The notes under the pieces are model-generated. The model had not been told where the DNA came from, made no database searches, and worked only from the letters and a program-made list of their open reading frames with translations. Both the position numbers and the translations under genes were made by a program. A stretch of 64,000 nucleotides of DNA from Parietaria judaica. Lineage: Eukaryota; Streptophyta; Magnoliopsida; Rosales; Urticaceae. Of this stretch, positions 51,077 to 64,000 are shown one piece after another. The stretch's first letter is position 1, and each line of letters begins with the position of its first letter. Location of the stretch: assembly GCA_954871525.1 (NCBI GenBank), contig OX940863.1, positions 7,540,001-7,604,000 on the forward strand. The letters run 5' to 3'.

Positions 51077-54000
51077 ATGATTTTAAAGCTTATACATTGG
51101 AATTTGAATATAACAAGAGTTCTCATGCAAAAATATGCAAGGATTAAATTGTTGACGAGAAATGCCATAGGAAATGCTATAGCATTTCCTATAGCATTTC
51201 TTTATTTTACATTTTTTACAACCTTAAATTTCGAACCATTTGAAAAAATAATGATTTTAGGGTTTATACATTGGAATTTGAATATAACAAGAGTTCTCAT
51301 GCAAAAATATGCAAGGATTAAATTGTTGACGAGAAATGCCATAGGAAATGCTATAGCATTTCCTATAGCATTTCTTTATTTTACATTTTTTACAACCTTA
51401 AATATCGAACCAATTGAAAAAATAATGATTTTAAAGCTTATACATTGGAATTTTAATATAACAAGAGTTCTCATGCAAAAATATGCAAGGATTAAATTGT
51501 TGACGAGAAATGCCATAGGAAATGCTATAGCATTTCCTATAGCATTTCTTTATTTTACATTTTTTACAACCTTAAATTTCAAACCAGATGAAAAATAAAT
51601 GATTTTAAAGCTTATACATTGGAATTTGAATATAACAAGAGTTCTCATGCAAAAATATGCAAGGATTAAATTGTTGACGAGAAATGCCATAGGAAATGCT
51701 ATAGCATTTCCTATAGCACTTCTTTATTTTACATTTTTTACAACCTTAAATTTCGAACCATTTGAAAAAATAATGATTTTAGGGCTTATACATTGGAATT
51801 TTAATATAACAAGAGTTCTCATACAAAAATATGCAAGGATTATATTGTTGACGAGAAATGCCATAGGAAATGCTATAGCATTTCCTATAGCATTTCTTTA
51901 TTCTACATTTTTACAACCTTAAATTTCGAACCAATTGAAAAAATAATGATTTTAGGGCTTATACATTTAAATTTGAATATAAATAGAGTTCTCATGCAAA
52001 AATATGCAAGGATTAAATTATTGACGAGAAATGCCATACGAAATGCTATTGCATTTCCTATAGCATTTCTTTATTTTACATTTTTTACAACCTTAAATTT
52101 TGAACCATTTGAAAAAATAATGATTTTAGGGCTTATACATTGGAATTTGAATATAACAAGAGTTCTCATGCAAAAATATGCAAGGAATAAATTGTTGACG
52201 AGAAATGCTATAGGAAATGCTATAGCATTTCTATATTTTACATTTTTTACAACCTTAAATTTCGAACCAATTGAAAAAATAATGATTTTAGGGTTTATAC
52301 ATTGGAATTTGAATATAACAAGAGTTCTCATGCAAAAATATGCAAGGATTAAATTGTTGACGAGAAATGCCATACGAAATGCTGAAGCATTTCCTATAAC
52401 ATTTCTTTATTTTACATTTTTTACAACCTTAAATTTCAAACCAGATAAAAAATAAATGATTTTAAAGCTTATACATTAGAATTTGAATATAACAAGAGTT
52501 CTCATGCAAAAATATGCAAGGATTAAATTGTTGACGAGAAATGCCATAGGAAATGCTATAGCATTTCCTATAGCATTTCTTTATTTTACATTTTTTACAA
52601 CCTTAAATTTCGAACCATTTGAAAAAATAATGATTTTAGGGTTTATACATTGGAATTTGAATATAACAAGAGTTCTCATGCAAAAATATGCAAGGATTAA
52701 ATTGTTGACGAGAAATGCCATAGGAAATGCTATAGCATTTCCTATAGCATTTCTTTATTTTACATTTTTTACAACCTTAAATATCGAACCAATTGAAAAA
52801 ATAATGATTTTAAAGCTTATACATTGGAATTTTAATATAACAAGAGTTCTCATGCAAAAATATGCAAGGATTAAATTGTTGACGAGAAATGCCATACGAA
52901 ATGCTATAGCATTTCCTATAGCATTTCTTTATTTTACATTTTTTACAACCTTAAATTTCAAACCAGATGAAAAATAAATGATTTTAAAGCTTATACATTG
53001 GAATTTGAATATAACAAGAGTTCTCATGCAAAAATATGCAAGGATTAAATTGTTGACGAGAAATGCCATAGGAAATGCTATAGCGTTTCCTATAGCACTT
53101 CTTTATTTTACATTTTTTACAACCTTAAATTTCGAACCATTTGAAAAAATAATGATTTTAGGGCTTATACATTGGAATTTTAATATAACAAGAGTTCTCA
53201 TACAAAAATATGCAAGGATTATATTGTTGACGAGAAATGCCATAGGAAATGCTATAGCATTTCCTATAGCATTTCTTTATTCTACATTTTTACAACCTTA
53301 AATTTCGAACCAATTGAAAAAATAATGATTTTAGGGCTTATACATTTAAATTTGAATATAAATAGAGTTCTCATGCAAAAATATGCAAGGATTAAATTAT
53401 TGACGAGAAATGCCATACGAAATGCTATTGCATTTCCTATAGCATTTCTTTATTTTACATTTTTTACAACCTTAAATTTTGAACCATTTGAAAAAATAAT
53501 GATTTTAGGGCTTATACATTGGAATTTGAATATAACAAGAGTTCTCATGCAAAAATATGCAAGGAATAAATTGTTGACGAGAAATGCTATAGGAAATGCT
53601 ATAGCATTTCTATATTTTATATTTTTTACAACCTTAAATTTCGAACCAATTGAAAAAATAATGATTTTAGGGTTTATACATTGGAATTTGAATATAACAA
53701 GAGTTCTCATGCAAAAATATGCAAGGATTAAATTGTTGACGAGAAATGCCATACGAAATGCTGAAGCATTTCCTATAACATTTCTTTATTTTACATTTTT
53801 TACAACCTTAAATTTCAAACCAGATAAAAAATAAATGATTTTAAAGCTTATACATTGGAATTTGAATATAACAAGAGTTCTCATGCAAAAATATGCAAGG
53901 ATTAAATTGTTGACGAGAAATGCCATAGGAAATGCTATAGCATTTCCTATAGCATTTCTTTATTTTACATTTTTTACAACCTTAAATTTCGAACCATTTG

Positions 54001-57000
54001 AAAAAATAATGATTTTAGGGTTTATACATTGGAATTTGAATATAACAAGAGTTCTCATGCAAAAATATGCAAGGATTAAATTGTTGACGAGAAATGCCAT
54101 AGGAAATGCTATAGCATTTCCCATAGCATTTCTTTATTTTACATTTTTTACAACCTTAAATATCGAACCAATTGAAAAAATAATGATTTTAAAGCTTATA
54201 CATTGGAATTTTAATATAACAAGAGTTCTCATGCAAAAATATGCAAGGATTAAATTGTTGACGAGAAATGCCATACGAAATGCTATAGCATTTCCTATAG
54301 CATTTCTTTATTTTACATTTTTTACAACCTTAAATTTCAAACCAGATGAAAAATAAATGATTTTAAAGCTTATACATTGGAATTTGAATATAACAAGAGT
54401 TCTCATGCAAAAATATGCAAGGATTAAATTGTTGACGAGAAATGCCATAGGAAATGGTATAGCGTTTCCTATAGCACTTCTTTATTTTACATTTTTTACA
54501 ACCTTAAATTTCGAACCATTTGAAAAAATAATGATTTTAGGGCTTATACATTGGAATTTTAATATAACAAGAGTTCTCATACAAAATTATGCAAGGATTA
54601 TATTGTTGACGAGAAATGCCATAGGAAATGCTATAGCATTTCCTATAGCATTTCTTTATTCTACATTTTTACAACCTTAAATTTCGAACCAATTGAAAAA
54701 ATAATGATTTTAGGGCTTATACATTTAAATTTGAATATAAATAGAGTTCTCATGCAAAAATATGCAAGGATTAAATTATTGACGAGAAATGCCATACGAA
54801 ATGCTATTGCATTTCCTATAGCATTTCTTTATTTTACATTTTTTACAACCTTAAATTTCGAACCAATTGAAAAAATAATGATTTTAGGGCTTATACATTG
54901 GAATTTGAATATAACAAGAGTTCTCATGCAAAAATATGCAAGGATTAAATTGTTGACAAGAAATGCTATAGGAAATGCTATAGCATTTCTTTATTTTACA
55001 TTTTTTACAACCTTAAATTTCGAACCAATTGAAAAAATAATGATTTTAGGGCTTATACATTGGAATTTGAATATAACAAGAGTTCTCATGCAAAAATATG
55101 CAAGGATTAAATTGTTGACGAGAAATGCCATAGGAAATGCTATAGCATTTCCTATAGCATTTCTTTATTTTACATTTTTTACAACCTTAAATTTCGAACC
55201 AATTGAAAAAATAATGATTTTAAAGCTTATACATTGGAATTTGAATATAACAAGAGTTCTCATGCAAAAATATGCAAGGATTAAATTGTTGACGAGAAAT
55301 GCCATACGAAATGCTATAGCATTTCCTATAGAATTTCTTTATTTTACATTTTTTACAACCTTAAATTTCAAACCAGATGAAAAATAAATTATTTTAAAGC
55401 TTATACATTGGAATTTGAATATAACAAGAGTTCTCATGCAAAAATATGCAAGGATTAAATTGTTGACGAGAAATGCCATAGGAAATGCTATAGCGTTTCC
55501 TATAGCACTTCTTTATTTTACATTTTTTACAACCTTAAATTTCGAACCATTTGAAAAAATAATGATTTTAGGGCTTATACATTGGAATTTTAATATAACA
55601 AGAGTTCTCATACAAAAATATGCAAGGATTATATTGTTGACGAGAAATGCCATAGGAAATGCTATAGCATTTCCTATAGCATTTCTTTATTCTACATTTT
55701 TACAACCTTAAATTTCGAACCAATTGAAAAAATAATGATTTTAGGGCTTATACATTTAAATTTGAATATAAATAGAGTTCTCATGCAAAAATATGCAAGG
55801 ATTAAATTATTGACGAGAAATGCCATACGAAATGCTATTGCATTTCCTATAGCATTTCTTTATTTTACATTTTTTACAACCTTAAATTTTGAACCATTTG
55901 AAAAAATAATGATTTTAGGGCTTATACATTGGAATTTGAATATAACAAGAGTTCTCATGCAAAAATATGCAAGGAATAAATTGTTGACGAGAAATGCTAT
56001 AGGAAATGCTATAGCATTTCTATATTTTATATTTTTTACAACCTTAAATTTCGAACCAATTGAAAAAATAATGATTTTAGGGTTTATACATTGGAATTTG
56101 AATATAACAAGAGTTCTCATGCAAAAATATGCAAGGATTAAATTGTTGACGAGAAATGCCATACGAAATGCTGAAGCATTTCCTATAACATTTCTTTATT
56201 TTACATTTTTTACAACCTTAAATTTCAAACCAGATAAAAAATAAATGATTTTAAAGCTTATACATTGGAATTTGAATATAACAAGAGTTCTCATGCAAAA
56301 ATATGCAAGGATTAAATTGTTGACGAGAAATGCCATAGGAAATGCTATAGCATTTCCTATAGCATTTCTTTATTTTACATTTTTTACAACCTTAAATTTC
56401 GAACCATTTGAAAAAATAATGATTTTAGGGTTTATACATTGGAATTTGAATATAACAAGAGTTCTCATGCAAAAATATGCAAGGATTAAATTGTTGACGA
56501 GAAATGCCATAGGAAATGCTATAGCATTTCCTATAGCATTTCTTTATTTTACATTTTTTACAACCTTAAATATCGAACCAATTGAAAAAATAATGATTTT
56601 AAAGCTTATACATTGGAATTTTAATATAACAAGAGTTCTCATGCAAAAATATGCAAGGATTAAATTGTTGACGAGAAATGCCATACGAAATGCTATAGCA
56701 TTTCCTATAGCATTTCTTTATTTTACATTTTTTACAACCTTAAATTTCAAACCAGATGAAAAATAAATTATTTTAAAGCTTATACATTGGAATTTGAATA
56801 TAACAAGAGTTCTCATGCAAAAATATGCAAGGATTAAATTGTTGACGAGAAATGCCATAGGAAATGCTATAGCGTTTCCTATAGCACTTCTTTATTTTAC
56901 ATTTTTTACAACCTTAAATTTCGAACCATTTGAAAAAATAATGATTTTAGGGCTTATACATTGGAATTTTAATATAACAAGAGTTCTCATACAAAAATAT

Positions 57001-60000
57001 GCAAGGATTATATTGTTGACGAGAAATGCCATAGGAAATGCTATAGCATTTCCTATAGCATTTCTTTATTCTACATTTTTACAACCTTAAATTTCGAACC
57101 AATTGAAAAAATAATGATTTTAGGGCTTATACATTTAAATTTGAATATAAATAGAGTTCTCATGCAAAAATATGCAAGGATTAAATTATTGACGAGAAAT
57201 GCCATACGAAATGCTATTGCATTTCCTATAGCATTTCTTTATTTTACATTTTTTACAACCTTAAATTTTGAACCATTTGAAAAAATAATGATTTTAGGGC
57301 TTATACATTGGAATTTGAATATAACAAGAGTTCTCATGCAAAAATATGCAAGGAATAAATTGTTGACGAGAAATGCTATAGGAAATGCTATAGCATTTCT
57401 ATATTTTATATTTTTTACAACCTTAAATTTCGAACCAATTGAAAAAATAATGATTTTAGGGTTTATACATTGGAATTTGAATATAACAAGAGTTCTCATG
57501 CAAAAATATGCAAGGATTAAATTGTTGACGAGAAATGCCATACGAAATGCTGAAGCATTTCCTATAACATTTCTTTATTTTACATTTTTTACAACCTTAA
57601 ATTTCAAACCAGATAAAAAATAAATGATTTTAAAGCTTATACATTGGAATTTGAATATAACAAGAGTTCTCATGCAAAAATATGCAAGGATTAAATTGTT
57701 GACGAGAAATGCCATAGGAAATGCTATAGCATTTCCTATAGCATTTCTTTATTTTACATTTTTTACAACCTTAAATTTCGAACCATTTGAAAAAATAATG
57801 ATTTTAGGGTTTATACATTGGAATTTGAATATAACAAGAGTTCTCATGCAAAAATATGCAAGGATTAAATTGTTGACGAGAAATGCCATAGGAAATGCTA
57901 TAGCATTTCCTATAGCATTTCTTTATTTTACATTTTTTACAACCTTAAATATCGAACCAATTGAAAAAATAATGATTTTAAAGCTTATACATTGGAATTT
58001 TAATATAACAAGAGTTCTCATGCAAAAATATGCAAGGATTAAATTGTTGACGAGAAATGCCATACGAAATGCTATAGCATTTCCTATAGCATTTCTTTAT
58101 TTTACATTTTTTACAACCTTAAATTTCAAACCAGATGAAAAATAAATGATTTTAAAGCTTATACATTGGAATTTGAATATAACAAGAGTTCTCATGCAAA
58201 AATATGCAAGGATTAAATTGTTGACGAGAAATGCCATAGGAAATGGTATAGCGTTTCCTATAGCACTTCTTTATTTTACATTTTTTACAACCTTAAATTT
58301 CGAACCATTTGAAAAAATAATGATTTTAGGGCTTATACATTGGAATTTTAATATAACAAGAGTTCTCATACAAAATTATGCAAGGATTATATTGTTGACG
58401 AGAAATGCCATAGGAAATGCTATAGCATTTCCTATAGCATTTCTTTATTCTACATTTTTACAACCTTAAATTTCGAACCAATTGAAAAAATAATGATTTT
58501 AGGGCTTATACATTTAAATTTGAATATAAATAGAGTTCTCATGCAAAAATATGCAAGGATTAAATTATTGACGAGAAATGCCATACGAAATGCTATTGCA
58601 TTTCCTATAGCATTTCTTTATTTTACATTTTTTACAACCTTAAATTTCGAACCATTTGAAAAAATAATGATTTTAGGGCTTATACATTGGAATTTGAATA
58701 TAACAAGAGTTCTCATGCAAAAATATGCAAGGATTAAATTGTTGACAAGAAATGCTATAGGAAATGCTATAGCATTTCTTTATTTTACATTTTTTACAAC
58801 CTTAAATTTCGAACCAATTGAAAAAATAATGATTTTAGGGTTTATACATTGGAATTTGAATATAACAAGAGTTCTCATGCAAAAATATGCAAGGATTAAA
58901 TTGTTGACGAGAAATGCCATAGGAAATGCTATAGCATTTCCTATAGCATTTCTTTATTTTACATTTTTTACAACCTTAAATATCGAACCAATTGAAAAAA
59001 TAATGATTTTAAAGCTTATACATTGGAATTTTAATATAACAAGAGTTCTCATGCAAAAATATGCAAGGATTAAATTGTTGACGAGAAATGCCATACGAAA
59101 TGCTATAGCATTTCCTATAGAATTTCTTTATTTTACATTTTTTACAACCTTAAATTTCAAACCAGATGAAAAATAAATTATTTTAAAGCTTATACATTGG
59201 AATTTGAATATAACAAGAGTTCTCATGCAAAAATATGCAAGGATTAAATTGTTGACGAGAAATGCCATAGGAAATGCTATAGCGTTTCCTATAGCACTTC
59301 TTTATTTTACATTTTTTACAACCTTAAATTTCGAACCATTTGAAAAAATAATGATTTTAGGGCTTATACATTGGAATTTTAATATAACAAGAGTTCTCAT
59401 ACAAAAATATGCAAGGATTATATTGTTGACGAGAAATGCCATAGGAAATGCTATAGCATTTCCTATAGCATTTCTTTATTCTACATTTTTACAACCTTAA
59501 ATTTCGAACCAATTGAAAAAATAATGATTTTAGGGCTTATACATTTAAATTTGAATATAAATAGAGTTCTCATGCAAAAATATGCAAGGATTAAATTATT
59601 GACGAGAAATGCCATACGAAATGCTATTGCATTTCCTATAGCATTTCTTTATTTTACATTTTTTACAACCTTAAATTTCGAACCATTTGAAAAAATAATG
59701 ATTTTAGGGCTTATACATTGGAATTTTAATATAACAAGAGTTCTCATACAAAATTATGCAAGGATTATATTGTTGACGAGAAATGCCATAGGAAATGCTA
59801 TAGCATTTCCTATAGCATTTCTTTATTCTACATTTTTACAACCTTAAATTTCGAACCAATTGAAAAAATAATGATTTTAGGGCTTATACATTTAAATTTG
59901 AATATAAATAGAGTTCTCATGCAAAAATATGCAAGGATTAAATTATTGACGAGAAATGCCATACGAAATGCTATTGCATTTCCTATAGCATTTCTTTATT

Positions 60001-63000
60001 TTACATTTTTTACAACCTTAAATTTCGAACCATTTGAAAAAATAATGATTTTAGGGCTTATACATTGGAATTTGAATATAACAAGAGTTCTCATGCAAAA
60101 ATATGCAAGGATTAAATTGTTGACAAGAAATGCTATAGGAAATGCTATAGCATTTCTTTATTTTACATTTTTTACAACCTTAAATTTCGAACCAATTGAA
60201 AAAATAATGATTTTAGGGTTTATACATTGGAATTTGAATATAACAAGAGTTCTCATGCAAAAATATGCAAGGATTAAATTGTTGACGAGAAATGCCATAG
60301 GAAATGCTATAGCATTTCCTATAGCATTTCTTTATTTTACATTTTTTACAACCTTAAATATCGAACCAATTGAAAAAATAATGATTTTAAAGCTTATACA
60401 TTGGAATTTTAATATAACAAGAGTTCTCATGCAAAAATATGCAAGGATTAAATTGTTGACGAGAAATGCCATACGAAATGCTATAGCATTTCCTATAGAA
60501 TTTCTTTATTTTACATTTTTTACAACCTTAAATTTCAAACCAGATGAAAAATAAATTATTTTAAAGCTTATACATTGGAATTTGAATATAACAAGAGTTC
60601 TCATGCAAAAATATGCAAGGATTAAATTGTTGACGAGAAATGCCATAGGAAATGCTATAGCGTTTCCTATAGCACTTCTTTATTTTACATTTTTTACAAC
60701 CTTAAATTTCGAACCATTTGAAAAAATAATGATTTTAGGGCTTATACATTGGAATTTTAATATAACAAGAGTTCTCATACAAAAATATGCAAGGATTATA
60801 TTGTTGACGAGAAATGCCATAGGAAATGCTATAGCATTTCCTATAGCATTTCTTTATTCTACATTTTTACAACCTTAAATTTCGAACCAATTGAAAAAAT
60901 AATGATTTTAGGGCTTATACATTTAAATTTGAATATAAATAGAGTTCTCATGCAAAAATATGCAAGGATTAAATTATTGACGAGAAATGCCATACGAAAT
61001 GCTATTGCATTTCCTATAGCATTTCTTTATTTTACATTTTTTACAACCTTAAATTTCGAACCATTTGAAAAAATAATGATTTTAGGGCTTATACATTGGA
61101 ATTTGAATATAACAAGAGTTCTCATGCAAAAATATGCAAGGATTAAATTGTTGACGAGAAATGCTATAGGAAATGCTATAGCATTTCCCATAGCATTTCT
61201 TTATTTTACATTTTTTACAACCTTAAATTTCGAACCAATTGAAAAAATAATGATTTTAGGGCTTATACATTGGAATTTAATATTACAAGCGTTCTCATGC
61301 AAAAATATGCAAGGATTAAATTGTTGACGTTAAATTCCACAGGAAATGCTATAGCATTTCTTTATTTTACATTGTTTAGGACCTAATATTTCGAACCAAT
61401 TGAAAAATAATTATTTTAGGGTTTATACATTGGAATTTGAATATAACAAGAGTTCTCATGCAAAAATATGCAAGGACTAAATTGTTGACGAGAAATGCCA
61501 TAGGAAATGCTATAGCATTTCCTATAGCATTTCTTTATTCTACATTTTTACAACCTTAAATTTCGAACCAATTGAAAAAATAATGATTTTAGGGCTTATA
61601 CATTTAAATTTGAATATAAATAGAGTTCTCATGCAAAAATATGCAAGGATTAAATTATTGACGAGAAATGCCATACGAAATGCTATTGCATTTCCTATAG
61701 CATTTCTTTATTTTACATTTTTTACAACCTTAAATTTCGAACCATTTGAAAAAATAATGATTTTAGGGCTTATACATTGGAATTTGAATATAACAAGAGT
61801 TCTCATGCAAAAATATGCAAGGATTAAATTGTTGACGAGAAATGCTATAGGAAATGCTATAGCATTTCTTTATTTTACATTTTTTACAACCTTAAATTTC
61901 GAACCAATTGAAAAAATAATGATTTTAAAGCTTATACATTGGAATTTGAATATAACAAGAGTTCTCATGCAAAAATATGCAAGGATTAAATTGGTGACGA
62001 GAAATGCCATACGAAATGCTGAAGCATTTCCTATAACATTTCTTTATTTTACATTTTTTACAACCATAAACATCAAACCAGATAAAAAATAAATGATTTT
62101 AAAGCTTATACATTGGAATTTGAATATAACAAGAGTTCTCATGCAAAAATATGCAAGGATTAAATTGTTGACGAGAAATGCCATAGGAAATGCTATAGCA
62201 TTTCCTATAGCATTTCTTTATTTTACATTTTTTACAACCTTAAATTTCGAACCATTTGAAAAAATAATGATTTTAGGGTTTATACATTGGAATTTGAATA
62301 TAACAAGAGTTCTCATGCAAAAATATGCAAGGATTAAATTGTTGACGAGAAATGCCATAGGAAATGCTATAGCATTTCCTATAGCATTTCTTTATTTTAC
62401 ATTTTTTACAACCTTAAATATCGAACCAATTGAAAAAATAATGATTTTAAAGCTTATGCATTGGAATTTTAATATAACAAGAGTTCTCATGCAAAAATAT
62501 GCAAGGATTAAATTGTTGACGAGAAATGCCATACGAAATGCTATAGCATTTCCTATAGCATTTCTTTATTTTACATTTTTTACAACCTTAAATTTCAAAC
62601 CAGATGAAAAATAAATGATTTTAAAGCTTATACATTGGAATTTGAATATAACAAGAGTTCTCATGCAAAAATATGCAAGGATTAAATTGTTGACGAGAAA
62701 TGCCATAGGAAATGCTATAGCGTTTCCTATAGCACTTCTTTATTTTACATTTTTTACAACCTTAAATTTCGAACCATTTGAAAAAATAATGATTTTAGGG
62801 CTTATACATTGGAATTTTAATATAACAAGAGTTCTCATACAAAAATATGCAAGGATTATATTGTTGACGAGAAATGCCATAGGAAATGCTATAGCATTTC
62901 CTATAGCATTTCTTTATTCTACATTTTTACAACCTTAAATTTCGAACCAATTGAAAAAATAATGATTTTAGGGCTTATACATTTAAATTTGAATATAAAT

Positions 63001-64000
63001 AGAGTTCTCATGCAAAAATATGCAAGGATTAAATTATTGACGAGAAATGCCATACGAAATGCTATTGCATTTCCTATAGCATTTCTTTATTTTACATTTT
63101 TTACAACCTTAAATTTCGAACCATTTGAAAAAATAATGATTTTAGGGCTTATACATTGGAATTTGAATATAACAAGAGTTCTCATGCAAAAATATGCAAG
63201 GATTAAATTGTTGACGAGAAATGCTATAGGAAATGCTATAGCATTTCTTTATTTTACATTTTTTACAACCTTAAATTTCGAACCAATTGAAAAAATAATG
63301 ATTTTAGGGTTTATACATTGGAATTTGAATATAACAAGAGTTCTCATGCAAAAATATGCAAGGATTAAATTTTTGACGAGAAATGCCATAGGAAATGCTA
63401 TAGCATTTCCTATAGCATTTCTTTATTTTACATTTTTTACAACCTTAAATATCGAACCAATTGAAAAAATAACGATTTTAAAGCTTATACATTGGAATTT
63501 TAATATAACAAGAGTTCTCATGCAAAAATATGCAAGGATTAAATTGTTGACGAGAAATGCCATAGGAAATGCTATAGCGTTTCCTATAGCACTTCTTTAT
63601 TTTACATTTTTTACAACCTTAAATTTCGAACCATTTGAAAAAATAATGATTTTAGGGCTTATACATTGGAATTTTAATATAACAAGAGTTCTCATACAAA
63701 AATATGCAAGGATTATATTGTTGACGAGAAATGCCATAGGAAATGCTATAGCATTTCCTATAGCATTTCTTTATTCTACATTTTTACAACCTTAAATTTC
63801 AAACCAATTGAAAAAATAATGATTTTAGGGCTTATACATTTAAATTTGAATATAAATAGAGTTCTCATGCAAAAATATGCAAGGATTAAATTATTGACGA
63901 GAAATGCCATACGAAATGCTATTGCATTTCCTATAGCATTTCTTTATTTTACATTTTTTACAACCTTAAATTTCGAACCATTTGAAAAAATAATGATTTT
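51077..64000. repeat. Higher-order repeat E, 1379-bp 8-mer with 1031-bp 6-mer variants
   Basis: The landmark monomer TACATTTAAATTTGAATATA recurs with unit starts at 51946, 53325, 54704, 55735, 57114, 58493, 59524, 59871, 60902, 61583 and 62962. Spacings are 1379, 1379, 1031, 1379, 1379, 1031, 347, 1031, 681 and 1379. 1379 is 8 x 174 minus 13: one fixed 12-bp loss and one fixed single-base loss (CTACATTTTTACAACC). 1031 is the same unit minus two monomers. A longer repeat of 3789 bp links 54357 to 58146, both marked by GGAAATGGTATAGCG. The array continues past the end of the window. Confidence 0.9.

Larger units (their letters stand above)
34648..64000. repeat. Satellite array, 174-bp monomer (right arm)
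   Basis: The same satellite family, in the same orientation and phase as the left arm once the retrotransposon is removed. It runs to the end of the window. Plain CCTATAGC monomers dominate beyond about 36 kb. Variants new to this arm include GACGTTAAATTCC in place of GACGAGAAATGCC, TTTGGGATTATAC ends, GGAAATTTAATATAAC, and monomers with AAACCAGATGAAAAATAAAT. No gene, RNA gene or other mobile element seen. Confidence 0.97.

Noticed and set aside
52071..52373. Minus-strand ORFs of about 75-100 codons recurring in the array
   Set aside because: They are reverse-strand shadows of the same tandem repeat and recur only because the HOR unit recurs.

Overview
The window looks like plant heterochromatin, probably centromeric or pericentromeric. 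It is one very long satellite array of a 174-bp, AT-rich monomer, interrupted once by a complete LTR retrotransposon. A plant origin follows from the element: it is a Ty3/gypsy chromovirus with a C-terminal chromodomain, of the Tekay/Del type, and its primer-binding site matches the 3' end of plant initiator-Met tRNA. I cannot name the species. I see no cellular protein-coding gene, no RNA gene and nothing bacterial.

Layout: 1-24731 is satellite. 24732-34642 is the retrotransposon, coded on the minus strand, with LTRs of about 2.6 kb and a 5-bp target duplication GCATT. 34648-64000 is satellite again. All monomers I inspected run head to tail in one direction, roughly 310 in total. Because 174 = 3 x 58, one frame stays open through most monomers and gives long hydrophobic 58-residue-repeat ORFs. 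These are by-products of the repeat, not genes.

The satellite has several higher-order repeat (HOR) regimes. 1-6.2 kb is a more diverged zone with a 3.1-kb offset duplication. About 6.3-24.7 kb is built on an 870-bp 5-mer, doubled into a 1740-bp 10-mer that exists in two different orders. 34.6-36.3 kb continues the 5-mer family beyond the insertion. 37.1-44.0 kb is a 1908-bp 11-mer, 46.1-48.9 kb an 8-mer pair of about 1365 bp, and 51-64 kb a 1379-bp 8-mer with 1031-bp six-monomer variants. The typical monomer holds a perfect 26-bp palindrome whose right part belongs to a 12-bp tandem duplication.

The retrotransposon is structurally complete (TG...CA LTRs, PBS, PPT, gag-PR-RT-RNaseH-IN-chromodomain) and recent: by eye the LTRs differ by 9 substitutions and one 1-bp indel. 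Its polyprotein is nevertheless broken. There is an in-frame TGA between RT and RNase H, a Pro in place of the zinc-binding His of the Gag knuckle, and an internal loss in integrase that removes both zinc-binding Cys and coincides with a perfect 13-bp inverted repeat. A young insertion with several lesions suggests it was moved by proteins supplied in trans. Its LTRs also carry a cluster of hairpins sharing a nine-base loop, with compensating stem changes.
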